The notes beneath the pieces were generated by a model. The model did no database searches. It was not told the DNA's origin and worked only from the letters and a program-made list of their open reading frames with translations. Source: JAOUEA01 sp963790335 (lineage in GTDB: Bacteria > Actinomycetota > UBA4738 > HRBIN12). From it: a stretch of 64,000 bases of DNA. Where the stretch lies: positions 394,432 through 458,431 of the forward strand of contig CAWBOB010000002.1 in NCBI GenBank assembly GCA_963790335.1, given 5' to 3'. Below are positions 37,710-47,926 of the stretch, piece by piece. A program made the translations under genes and the position numbers. Each line of letters begins with the position of its first letter. The first letter of the stretch is position 1.

Positions 37710-38396
37710 ATGGGCGATCGAGAGCTGACCGACTTCGTGAACGTGCTGCTCACGGCAGCGGGGGCGGGGCTTGCCCTCGCCTGTGGGTATCTGGTCATGA
37801 AGCCCGCGACCCGGACCATGAAGCGGTGGCTCGGCGCGAGCCTGGTGGCCGTGCCCGGTCTGCTGCTCGGGCTGTTGCTCGCCCATCCACAGCTCGGCGT
37901 CCGCTCCGCCTATGGTGGACTCACCCAGGCGCTGCTCGGTTCCACGAGCACGCTCGACGAGGGGTTCGTCGTCGATCCTCCGGCCGCCGGTGACAGGCCG
38001 ACGGACGAGATCGGTGGCTCCGCCGGAAACCAGACCGGGTCCACGCTTGCGCCGGACGGAGGAGCCACGGCCACGTTCTCCGGCTCGCCCGACGCATCGG
38101 AGCCACCCGCGGAACCCGCGCCGGGAAACCCAGGTTCGACGCCGCCGCCCACAGAGCCCACTGACCCGCCGCCGACGGAGCCTCCGCCCACGGATCCACC
38201 GACCTCGCCCACGGACCCGCCGCCTACGGACCCGCCGACCTCGCCCACGGACCCGCCGCCTACGGACCCGCCGACCTCGCCCACGGACCCGCCGCCGACG
38301 GAGCCTCCCCCACCGACGGAGCCTCCCCCTCCGTCGCCGAGCGACACCGAGTCTCCACCGCCTCCACCGCCGCCGCCTGAACCCAGCCCGTCCTAG
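37710..38396 (+). CDS. Two-helix membrane protein with a long proline-rich tail
   Basis: A 228-residue protein. Two membrane helices (about 10-30 and 40-60) are followed by an extracytoplasmic stretch. From about residue 130 to the end the tail consists almost only of Pro, Thr, Ser, Asp and Glu. Part of the tail is a 12-residue repeat PTDPPPTDPPTS encoded by a 36-bp tandem repeat. Such tails often span or bind the cell wall. No family is recognised. The start ATG 37710 has GGTGA upstream and a TAGGGT -10-like element at 37690-37695. It is divergent from the copper-radical oxidase. Confidence 0.65.
   Translation: MGDRELTDFVNVLLTAAGAGLALACGYLVMKPATRTMKRWLGASLVAVPGLLLGLLLAHPQLGVRSAYGGLTQALLGSTSTLDEGFVVDPPAAGDRPTDEIGGSAGNQTGSTLAPDGGATATFSGSPDASEPPAEPAPGNPGSTPPPTEPTDPPPTEPPPTDPPTSPTDPPPTDPPTSPTDPPPTDPPTSPTDPPPTEPPPPTEPPPPSPSDTESPPPPPPPPEPSPS
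38187..38296. repeat. 36-bp tandem repeat encoding PTDPPPTDPPTS
   Basis: Two exact 36-bp units (38208-38243 and 38244-38279) are flanked by partial units on both sides. The unit length is a multiple of three, so copy-number change would keep the reading frame. Confidence 0.9.
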
Positions 38397-38444
38397 GCAG
38401 GCTGCTCCGGAACAGCGGCGTTGAGGGGCGGCGAGACCCTCGCG

Positions 38445-38756
38445 TCAGACGGAGGCGGCAGCTTCCTTCTGCTTAAGGAACAGTGAGGCTCTGTCCAGCG
38501 AAGAGTCCTGCTGTCCGCCGGCGAGCCGAAGCCGCGCCGGGCGCTGCGACGTGACGCGGGCACCGGTCGCGACCCCGCGAGGTGCTCCGGCCACCCGACC
38601 GCCGCGCAAGCGGGCGTAGCTCCGTCCGTCGCGACCATCTGGGTCACCCACGGCGTCACCCCTGAGCACCCGGTCGAACGCGGCGTGAGCGTCCTGCCCG
38701 AGGCTGAGCGGACGCACGTTGTCCAAGGCGAACCGGATCAGCAAGAAGTCATCCAT
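38445..38756 (-). CDS. Small hypothetical protein
   Basis: A 103-residue reading frame starting MDDFLLIRFALDNVRPLSLG, 3 bases after the stop of the next small membrane protein. I recognise no family, and the C-terminal half is Arg- and Ala-rich, so it may be partly non-coding. The spacing is the main support. Confidence 0.3.
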   Translation of the reverse strand: MDDFLLIRFALDNVRPLSLGQDAHAAFDRVLRGDAVGDPDGRDGRSYARLRGGRVAGAPRGVATGARVTSQRPARLRLAGGQQDSSLDRASLFLKQKEAAASV

Positions 38757-38759
38757 CAG

Positions 38760-39026
38760 CTACCCCTCCCTCTGTGGCGCTTCACGTTCACTATCGGCAG
38801 ACTCGCGGCGAATCTGGATGCATCGCATCGACGTTCCTGCCCCGACGTCGACCGGCGCCGACCCCTGCAGGCCACCGCGTGCGGCCGGAGTTGACCACCA
38901 GACCTCCAGCATCAGAGCCTCGCTCAGGGCGCGTGCCTCTGACCGGACCAACGGACGGACGATCGAGAGATAGGTGCCGCCGCCGATCAGCAAGGCGACG
39001 GAACAACAGGCCAGGAAGAGGAACAT
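38760..39026 (-). CDS. Small single-helix membrane protein
   Basis: An 88-residue reading frame whose first 25 residues are a membrane helix (MFLFLACCSVALLIGGGTYL), followed by VRPLVRSEARALSEALMLEV. It may be part of a small operon with the sigma-like remnant upstream and the 103-residue frame downstream. No family is recognised. Confidence 0.4.
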   Translation of the reverse strand: MFLFLACCSVALLIGGGTYLSIVRPLVRSEARALSEALMLEVWWSTPAARGGLQGSAPVDVGAGTSMRCIQIRRESADSEREAPQREG

Positions 39027-39077
39027 GAGACTGACCCCCTGATCACGGGCGCGATCCGGCGCGCCGAACGGATGTGG

Positions 39078-39410
39078 TCAGCCTCCAGGATCACTGGTCA
39101 GCCACGAGAGCCTCCGGTGTTCCCAGTCAGCTCCTTGTCGGCATCCTACAGGTCCCCCTGCGCACCACACACGAGCCGACGCCCTGGAGACGTTGCGAAA
39201 CCGTGACGTCGCCCGCCGGAGCTTCTCGCGTGGCATGCGAGCCCTGAGGAACGCGTCCTGCATCAGCTCCTCCGCCTCGGCGCGGTTCCCGGTAACGAGC
39301 CACAGCCGACGGAACAGCGTCCGAGCCTCGGCCAGGTAGAGGGCCTCGAAGGTGCGGGACGCCTCGAGCTCGTCGAGGGCCGCGTCGGTGGCGATGATCG
39401 GTTCGGTCAT
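39078..39410 (-). pseudogene. Truncated ECF sigma factor (region 2 only)
   Basis: From the ATG at 39410 the first 65 residues read as sigma-70 region 2 of an ECF factor: TFEALYLAEARTLFRRLW then LVTGNRAEAEELMQDAFLRA. After FLRAR the sequence no longer matches. No region 4 DNA-binding domain follows in any frame I checked. The frame ends after 110 residues. It may be a decayed gene or one truncated by sequence errors. Confidence 0.55.
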
Positions 39411-39579
39411 CTCGTTGTATGAACCCTCGAGACACCCCGAGCGTGCAAGTTGGGGGGTTGTGTGCGGGACGAATTCAGGTCCTGCCTCGCGTTGGCCGTG
39501 TTGACCGAAACGTGGCCGTGACGGTTCCAGCACTCCCTTTGAGGGATGGGACACCCCGTCTGACCTGCAGGTTCTCTCG

Positions 39580-39651
39580 TGGGCGCTAGAGGATTTGAAC
39601 CTCTGACCTCTTCCGTGTCAAGGAAGCGCTCTCCCCCTGAGCTAAGCGCCC
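39580..39651 (-). tRNA. tRNA-Val (anticodon GAC)
   Basis: On the minus strand, acceptor GGGCGCT pairs with AGCGCCC. The anticodon stem CTTCC/GGAAG encloses TTGACAC with anticodon GAC. The T arm is AGAGG-TTCAAAT-CCTCT, and the discriminator is A. It is last of a Gly-Cys-Val tRNA cluster in transcription order. Confidence 0.95.
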
Positions 39652-39681
39652 TGGTCCCCCCGATGGTACCCGGGAAGATCG

Positions 39682-39752
39682 AGGCGGGGACCGGAATCGA
39701 ACCGGTGTACGAGGCTTTGCAGGCCTCTGCCTAACCACTCGGCCACCCCGCC
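39682..39752 (-). tRNA. tRNA-Cys (anticodon GCA)
   Basis: On the minus strand, acceptor GGCGGGG pairs with CCCCGCC. The anticodon loop CTGCAAA contains GCA. The T arm is ACCGG-TTCGATT-CCGGT, and the discriminator is T (U), as expected for tRNA-Cys. Confidence 0.95.
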
Positions 39753-39818
39753 GCGGTCACGGTGCCGCGGCAGTCTACGCGACCCGCATTCATGGCCCGG
39801 CGAAGGTGCGACGCACGC

Positions 39819-39842
39819 AACGGCCGCCCTCGGGCGGCCGTT
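39819..39842 (-). terminator. Strong hairpin between tRNA-Gly and tRNA-Cys
   Basis: A perfect 10-bp stem AACGGCCGCC/GGCGGCCGTT with a 4-base loop starts 8 bases after the tRNA-Gly 3' end. There is no T-run, as is common for actinobacterial terminators. It could also be a processing site within a tRNA precursor. Confidence 0.5.
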
Positions 39843-39849
39843 GAACCGG

Positions 39850-39922
<73 letters not shown>

Positions 39923-39959
39923 GTGGTGGCGACCATGCTAACCGCGGCCCAAGCGTCCT

Positions 39960-40469
39960 TCAACCGAACGCCGCGTGCCAGCGAACGTCACCCCGGAGAT
40001 GCCCCGCATGCCCTCGTCGAGCACCACGAACTGGAAGTCACTCTCCTCGATCGACGAAACCGTCGGCGCTGCGTACCGGCGAACGGATTGCCCAGCCCGT
40101 ACCGTGCCGCGGGCTCGAACCCGAATCGCCCGTAGTACGCAGGATCGCCGAGCAGGATGACGGCGGGCTCGTTGCGACGTCTCGCCTCGTCGAGCGCAGC
40201 GCGAACGAGGGAGGAGCCGATCCCCCGGCGTCGGCGATCCGGTCTCACGCCGATCGGGCCGAGCGCCAGAACGCGGTCTCCCCGACCCATGCCCGGCTCA
40301 TCTGGACATGTCCGACGATCTCGCTTTCGTCGTCGGCCACGAGCGCGAAGGAGCCGGGCTCGTCCCGCACGGTCTCGGCGATCCGGGCCTCGAGGGGTTG
40401 CCCGAAGGCCGCGCGCTCGACCTCGAGCGAGGCTTCCCGATCCGATGGCTGTTCGAGCCGGACGATCAT
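39960..40469 (-). CDS. GNAT family N-acetyltransferase (about three frame breaks)
   Basis: The ATG at 40469 overlaps the dut stop. The first part (VRLEQPSDREASLEVERAAF, then SFALVADDESEIVGHVQMSR) is the GNAT N-terminal half. After a break near 40270 the acetyl-CoA-binding motif appears as RPDRRRRGIGSSLVRAALDE, then ILLGDPAYYGRFGFEPA, as in the YhbS subgroup. Breaks near 40070 and 40005 then lead to an ending like VRWHAAFG. The substrate is unknown. So many breaks could mean sequence errors or decay; the neighbouring genes suggest errors. Confidence 0.7.
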
Positions 40470-40903
40470 GCACGGTCGGTCGAGCCGAACCCGTCCTCTC
40501 CGCGCTCGGTGGCGGGAAGCTCGCTCACCCACGTCGGCTCGACCGCAGGAAGGGCAACCACCACGAGCTGGGCGATGCGATCCCCGCGCACGACCTTCAC
40601 GGCCTCGGCGCGGTCGAGATTGACCGCCGCCACGATCAGCTCTCCGCGGTAGCCGGCGTCGATGAGGCCGGGCGAGTTCGCGAGCGTCAGGCCGCGTTTC
40701 GACGCGAGGCCCGAGCGCGGCAGCACCAGCCCCGCGTGCCCCTCGGGGATCGCGACCGCGATACCGGTGGGGATCATCGCGCGCTCGCCGGGGAGCACCT
40801 CGACATCAGCGTTCGCGCAGAGGTCGAGACCTGCATCGCCGGCATGCTGGGCGATCGGCAGCGCTGCCTCGGGATCGAGGCGCTTGAACGGGAGCGGCAT
40901 CAT
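40466..40903 (-). CDS. dut: Deoxyuridine 5'-triphosphate nucleotidohydrolase
   Basis: Hydrolyses dUTP to dUMP, keeping uracil out of DNA and feeding dTMP synthesis. It is intact at 145 residues, the homotrimeric type. All five motifs are present: AGLDLCA, PRSGLA, GLIDAGYRGEL, RGDRIAQLVV and the C-terminal RGEDGFGST. The last usually reads RGxGGFGST, so a G-to-D change is visible. It lies 3 bases into the VOC gene end and overlaps the GNAT start. Confidence 0.95.
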   Translation of the reverse strand: MMPLPFKRLDPEAALPIAQHAGDAGLDLCANADVEVLPGERAMIPTGIAVAIPEGHAGLVLPRSGLASKRGLTLANSPGLIDAGYRGELIVAAVNLDRAEAVKVVRGDRIAQLVVVALPAVEPTWVSELPATERGEDGFGSTDRA

Positions 40904-41280
40904 GCCTTCGGCTCCACCAGCTCGATACGGTTGCCGAACGGATCGCGCACGTGACAGCGGTGGTAGCCCTCGAGAGGCACGTCATCGGTCACGCGATACC
41001 CAGCAGACTCGATCCGCTCACGCAGCGTCTCCAGATCGCGAACCAGGAACGCCGGATGCGCCTTCGCCGCCGGCGTGAACGGTTCCTCGATCCCCAGATG
41101 CACCTCGAGTCCTTCCTCACGGAACCACACGCCGCCGCGCGGCGCGAGCTCGGGAGGTTTGGGCACCTGGGTCAGTCCGAGGATCGCCCCGTAGAACCGT
41201 ACGGCGGCTTCCTCCTCGCCGGGGGGCATGGCGAGCTGCACGTGATGCAGGCCTTGCAGACGGGCTTCCTGGTCGCTCAT
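40900..41280 (-). CDS. VOC (glyoxalase/dioxygenase fold) family protein
   Basis: A 126-residue single VOC domain: LHHVQLAMPPGEEEAAVRFY, AHPAFLVRDLETLRERIE, and the ending VRDPFGNRIELVEP with a possible Glu metal ligand. His in the first strand and Glu at the end are the usual metal-binding positions. The substrate is unknown. A TAGCCT element (41290-41295) lies 9 bases before the ATG, so it is probably leaderless and drives VOC-dut-GNAT. Confidence 0.8.
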   Translation of the reverse strand: MSDQEARLQGLHHVQLAMPPGEEEAAVRFYGAILGLTQVPKPPELAPRGGVWFREEGLEVHLGIEEPFTPAAKAHPAFLVRDLETLRERIESAGYRVTDDVPLEGYHRCHVRDPFGNRIELVEPKA

Positions 41281-41374
41281 GCGGGTGACAGGCTACCGGG
41301 CGCTCCGCCCCGTCGCGACGATGCCGCCGAACCCGAGGCGGGCGCTCATGGAGCCTGTGCAAGAATGGGCCCGC

Positions 41375-43384
41375 ATGCGCGGAGCGGGCGGCCCTGACAC
41401 GACGGCCGCGCCCGGGAACCCTCGGAGCCGGGCGCTCGCCGTAGCCGGGGTGGTACTGGCGCTCGGCATGCTCGTCGCGTCGGCGGTGGTGGGCTGGGTG
41501 TTCCTCGAGCGCTATCACGACCCGGACGCGACGGCGCCGGCCGGAAGCGACACCGCACACCACCATGGCGCATCGAGGTGGTCACGCACGCGGGGCTCGC
41601 CGCACTGCCTTCGGTGGATGCACGTGCGCAGGCGCTGAACACGAACGCGGATCGGCCCGGGCTTCCGATCGCGGGTGCGGTCGCGAGCGCGACCGGCATC
41701 GCCGAGCCGCGAGAGCTCGTGTACCTGTTGCCCGCGCTCCTGGCGGTGGTCATCGGACTCGCCGCGGCCGGTTTCGCGCGCGCGGCGATGCGCTCGCGCC
41801 GGGTGGGCGCTGCCGGCGTACCTCGTCGGGGTGGGAGCATCGGTGCAGATCGCCCTCACCGCCAACGGCTACTTCGACCAGCTGCTCGTGATGCCGTTGC
41901 TGCTCGGCGCCGGCGCCTGCGTGGTCGCCGCCGCGGCCGACCGCCGCGTCTACCCGTGCGCGATGCTGCTGCTCGGGGCCGCCTTCGTCGTGCACTGGCA
42001 GTTCGCGACCGCCTTCACGCTGCTGCTCGCATGGTCACGATCGGCTCGGTGGCGCGCTCGCTGAGCGAGCTCCGGGCCGGCGAACGCTGGCGGAGCCTGC
42101 CGGCGGTGTCGAGCGCGGTCACGACCGGCGGCGGCCTCCTCGTGGCGGTCGGTGCGCTCGCGGGTCTCGGGCCGCTGCGGACCCCGCTCGGACTGACGCA
42201 CGAGGGCATCACGGGCAACATCGAACGCCAGGTGCCGCGCTACCGCTTCCCCATCCCAGCGGTCACGGCGGTGGCCGGGATCGCAGCGCTCGGTACCCGT
42301 GCGCGCGGCCGGTCCTCGCTCTGGCTGCTCGTTCCGTGGGCCTCGGTACCCGCGCTCGGGGCGGTCGCGTTCGCGGCCGGCCTCGACGTGCCGGTGCAGC
42401 GAGCCCTGACCTTCGCGCTCGCGGTGCCGATCCTGTCGGTCGCGCTGCTGGAGACGGTCGTTCACGCCGGCGCTCGGGCCGCGCGCGGAACGGCGACGTG
42501 GCGAGCACGAGTCGTGCCTGGGCTCCTCGTCGCCGGCATGGTGGGCGCGATCGCATGGTCGGTCGTCGTCGGCCACGACACCTGGCGTTCACGAGCGAGC
42601 CCGGTATCGAACGAGCAGTTCGCGCAGCTGCAAGGCGCCGCCCGCTACCTCGACGCCGCAGGAGGCCCGGCCGTCGTGGTCGTCGACGTGCCCGAATCGG
42701 GCGGCGGAGCCCCTGGACGCGACTTCGGGTCCGTGCCGGCGATCCGGCGCCTGCGGGCCGAGCTCGATCCGGCCCTGATCCTGGACGTCAGGGTCTACCT
42801 GGGCGACCCGGAGCGGCTGCTCGTGGGCGAGCCGACCCTGCGCTCGGACGTGCCCGGGTTCGACGAGACATCACGAGAGCTGTGGGCCCACGTGCAGCCG
42901 CTGCTCGAGCGGGAGCCGGCCATCATCGTGCTCCGACCGTTCTACCGGGCCTGGAGCACGCTCGCCCGTGACCACCCCACATGGAAGGTCACCGACTGGT
43001 TCGCCGTCGTGAGGGGCCCTGCGCCCGCGAGCGGTGCGCTCGAGGCCGTGGCCCCTCTTCCCCCGATGTGGGCTCGCTCGCGACGAAGGCAGCGCTGATC
43101 CTGCTCGTGGCCTGGGTCACGGGGCTCGGCTGGGCGTGGGCCGCAGGGTCCGCCCGACCAGCTCGCCCGCAGCTGCCTGGCGCCGGCGGCCGGCCTCGCT
43201 GCGATCGTGCTGACGGGACTGGTCGCCGAACGGCTCGGAGCCCAGGCAGGCCGCATGGGGTGCCGCCGTCGTCGCGGTCGCCGGCGTCGCGGGATGGGCC
43301 GCGGCCGGGTTCGCATGGATCGCACGCCGGAGGCGGCCCGGCGATCCCACCCGAACCGGCGGCGTCACGGCCCCCTCGGGGTGA
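41375..43384 (+). CDS. Large polytopic membrane protein (about six frame breaks), function unknown
   Basis: Read across all breaks, this is a protein of about 660 residues with roughly ten membrane helices. It has an N-terminal helix (ALAVAGVVLALGMLVASAVV), a short loop with VVTHAGLAALPSVDARAQAL, a helix-rich core (YLLPALLAVVIGLAAAGF, then LVMPLLLGAGACVV, LGAAFVVHWQFATAFTLLLAW), and a soluble C-terminal portion around 42600-43060 (RYLDAAGGPAVVVVDVPESG). A further helix pair follows, and the stop is at 43384. The layout resembles GT-C-type membrane glycosyltransferases, but no DD catalytic motif was recognised. Frame breaks are near 41560, 41815, 42030, 43065, 43165 and 43255. It is convergent with nrdJ, 18 bases apart. 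Confidence 0.55.
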
Positions 43385-43402
43385 GCCGCACGCCGCGTGA
43401 GC

Positions 43403-46144
<2,742 letters not shown>

Positions 46145-46259
46145 CCCCTCCTCGTCTCGCCGATCGATCGCCCGCCATGTGGATGGTGTGTGGAAGACCT
46201 GGGGAGAACCACACCCGTGTGATTCCGGGCTGGCCGATGATGCACGACGGCGGATCGGT

Positions 46260-46307
46260 AGTCAACATGATGTGGCAAGAAATCTGCCAAGACACAAGAT
46301 GTAGTAT
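46260..46307 (-). promoter_or_regulatory. Two tandem NrdR boxes upstream of nrdJ
   Basis: On the minus strand, ATACTACATCTTGTGT (46292-46307) and CCACATCATGTTGACT (46260-46275) both fit the NrdR-box core (CNNNATNTNG) and are separated by 16 bases. NrdR binds paired boxes with a 15-16 base spacer, so this is the expected arrangement. The first box begins 1 base after the nrdR stop codon (46309). Confidence 0.75.
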
Positions 46308-46308
46308 A

Positions 46309-46788
46309 TCAGCTCGGGCGCCGTCGTCGCTTCGCAGGCGCCTTCTTCTGCAGCGAGACCATCTCCCGCTCGAAGTCCGCGACGCCCTCGAACTCCTTGT
46401 AGACCGAGGCGAATCGCAGGTACGCCACCTCATCGGTGCGCCGCAGAGCGGCCAGCACTTCGTGCCCGACGAGGTGCGTTGCGATCTCGGGGCCTCGTCG
46501 CCGGAGCCTGGACTGGATGCGGTCGACCATGATCTCGACCTCCGTGGAGGTGACCGGCCGATCGGCCAGGGCCTTGCGGATGCTGCCGGCGAGCTTCTGC
46601 CGGTCGAACGGCTCCCTGGATCCATCACGCTTGACGACCACGACGCCGACGTCTTCGATGCGTTCGAACGTCGTGTACCGGCGGCTGCACGCGCCGCACT
46701 CACGCCGCCGACGGATGGCCGCACCGGCGTCGGCGGGCCGGGAGTCGACGACCCGGTCCGCGTCGGCGTCGCACCATGGGCATCTCAT
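46309..46788 (-). CDS. nrdR: Transcriptional repressor NrdR
   Basis: A nucleotide-sensing zinc-ribbon/ATP-cone repressor of ribonucleotide reductase genes. The ATG at 46788 gives 159 residues. The N-terminal zinc ribbon is MRCPWCDADADRVVDSRPAD and GACSRRYTTFERIE. The ATP-cone has VVKRDGSREPFDRQKLAGSI and YLRFASVYKEF. A longer start at 46809 has no support. Its own NrdR-box-like palindrome (46801-46816) lies 12 bases upstream, so it may be autoregulated. Confidence 0.96.
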   Translation of the reverse strand: MRCPWCDADADRVVDSRPADAGAAIRRRRECGACSRRYTTFERIEDVGVVVVKRDGSREPFDRQKLAGSIRKALADRPVTSTEVEIMVDRIQSRLRRRGPEIATHLVGHEVLAALRRTDEVAYLRFASVYKEFEGVADFEREMVSLQKKAPAKRRRRPS

Positions 46789-46800
46789 GTCGGATGTGGA

Positions 46801-46816
46801 CCACAACATGTAGTGG
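46801..46816 (-). promoter_or_regulatory. NrdR-box-like palindrome before nrdR
   Basis: CCACTACATGTTGTGG (minus strand) is a near-perfect inverted repeat matching the NrdR-box pattern. Only one box is seen here, 12 bases from the ATG. Confidence 0.5.
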
Positions 46817-46904
46817 ATGAAGTGGCCGCGCGACCGTAGACGTCTGCGTCGCCTCCGTCAATGCCCAGCTGCACCGACCATCGCGCGGTGAGGTCATGCG
46901 GCGT

Positions 46905-47195
46905 TCACCCGGAGGCCGGCACGACGAGCCTTCGACCCGCGACCAGCGGGCCGGACAACCCCGCGTTGAGCCGTTCGATCTCGTCGACGGTCACCCGTGG
47001 GTCCGTCTCGGGCTCCAGCATCGTCGCGATCGCCCACAGCGTGTCACCGTCTCGGACCACGTAGGCTCGTGCGGCCCGAGGATCTTCGGTCGGAGTGGGT
47101 GTCAGCGCGCTCGCCACGCGACCGCCCAGCCCCGCGGCGAGGGTGAGCGCTGCGATGACGAGCGCCACGCGCCGGCGAACATATGTTCGATGCAT
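46905..47195 (-). CDS. Small LysM protein divergent from lexA (YneA/ChiZ/DivS-type SOS cell-division suppressor)
   Basis: A 96-residue protein with an N-terminal helix (VALVIAALTLAAGLGGRVAS) and one LysM domain (YVVRDGDTLWAIATMLEP, ending AGRRLVVPA). The ATG at 47195 is preferred because a TTGACT -35 with a 17-base spacer ends 6 bases upstream. Size, order and control match the lexA-adjacent LysM proteins YneA (Bacillus), ChiZ/Rv2719c (Mycobacterium) and DivS (Corynebacterium), which delay cell division after DNA damage. Three LexA boxes lie over its 5' end and promoter. The functional link is by analogy of position and domain plan. Confidence 0.78.
   Translation of the reverse strand: MHRTYVRRRVALVIAALTLAAGLGGRVASALTPTPTEDPRAARAYVVRDGDTLWAIATMLEPETDPRVTVDEIERLNAGLSGPLVAGRRLVVPASG
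47176..47189. promoter_or_regulatory. LexA (SOS) box 1
   Basis: CGAAC-ATAT-GTTCG is a perfect match to the LexA consensus. It lies within the first codons of the LysM gene. Confidence 0.9.
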
Positions 47196-47209
47196 GGCGG
47201 CATGGTGGA

Positions 47210-47223
47210 CGAACGCCCGTTCG
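47210..47223. promoter_or_regulatory. LexA (SOS) box 2
   Basis: CGAAC-GCCC-GTTCG is a perfect match to the consensus. It lies between the -35 (TTGACT, 47225-47230) and -10 (CACCAT, 47202-47207) of the LysM gene on the minus strand. Confidence 0.85.
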
Positions 47224-47239
47224 GAGTCAAGCCTCGTTC

Positions 47240-47253
47240 CGAACGTATGTTTG
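47240..47253. promoter_or_regulatory. LexA (SOS) box 3
   Basis: CGAAC-GTAT-GTTTG has one mismatch to the consensus. It overlaps the lexA -35 (TTGCAT, 47251-47256), which is 17 bases from the -10 TAGCCT (47274-47279). Confidence 0.8.
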
Positions 47254-47308
47254 CATCGCCCCATCTCGACTGCTAGCCTCGCGTCCATCGACGAGGAGGC
47301 TAGCGACC

Positions 47309-47923
47309 GTGTCTGACACGACCCAGATCACCCCCCGCCAGCGTCGCATCCTGGAGTTCATCGCAGAGACCGTGCGGGAACGGGGCTACCCTCCGACGGT
47401 CCGCGAGATCGGTGAAGCCGTGGGCCTCACGTCGTCATCGAGCGTCCACGCCCAGCTGGCCACCCTGGAACGCAAGGGCATGCTGCACAAGGACCCGACG
47501 AAGCCTCGCGCCATGGCCCTGTCCGAGCCTCGGGCGGCGTCGGTGACCGTTCCCGTGGTCGGGCGCATCGCGGCGGGCGCGCCGGTGCTCGCGGCCGAGC
47601 ATGTGGACGACCACATCGCGGTCCCCGAAGACTACGCCGATGACCGCGACCACTTCGCCCTCACCGTGACGGGAGACTCGATGATCGGGGCGGGCATCTT
47701 CGACGGTGACGTCGTCGTGGTGCGATCGCAGGATCACGCACGAGATGGCGACATCGTCGCCGCCTTGCTGCCCGGCCCCGCCGAGGACGAGGCGACCGTG
47801 AAGCGCCTCGGCCACGACGGGGACCGGACCATGCTCATCCCCGAGAACCCCGCACTCGATCCGTACGAGATGCCCGACGGGCGGATCCTCGGCAAGGTCG
47901 TTGCCGTGCTGCGGAAGCTCTAG
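47309..47923 (+). CDS. lexA: LexA repressor
   Basis: Represses the SOS regulon and self-cleaves when RecA is active. The GTG start at 47309 is set by AGGAGG 10 bases upstream and gives 204 residues. The N-terminal wHTH is TPRQRRILEFIAETVRERGY and VGLTSSSSVHAQLATLERKG. The Ala-Gly cleavage site is in GRIAAGAPVLA. The catalytic Ser is in TVTGDSMIGAGIFDGD, and the catalytic Lys in EATVKRLGH. Its promoter overlaps LexA box 3, giving autoregulation. It is convergent with the RTX-type gene, 3 bases apart. Confidence 0.97.
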   Translation: MSDTTQITPRQRRILEFIAETVRERGYPPTVREIGEAVGLTSSSSVHAQLATLERKGMLHKDPTKPRAMALSEPRAASVTVPVVGRIAAGAPVLAAEHVDDHIAVPEDYADDRDHFALTVTGDSMIGAGIFDGDVVVVRSQDHARDGDIVAALLPGPAEDEATVKRLGHDGDRTMLIPENPALDPYEMPDGRILGKVVAVLRKL

Positions 47924-47926
47924 GTC

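Noticed and set aside
38187..38296. CRISPR-like or minisatellite array
   Set aside because: Units are directly contiguous with no spacers and encode an in-frame Pro-rich repeat, so it is a protein tail repeat.
46145..46308. Cobalamin riboswitch before nrdJ
   Set aside because: The 164-base interval holds two NrdR-box palindromes, and I could not find the conserved B12-box sequence.
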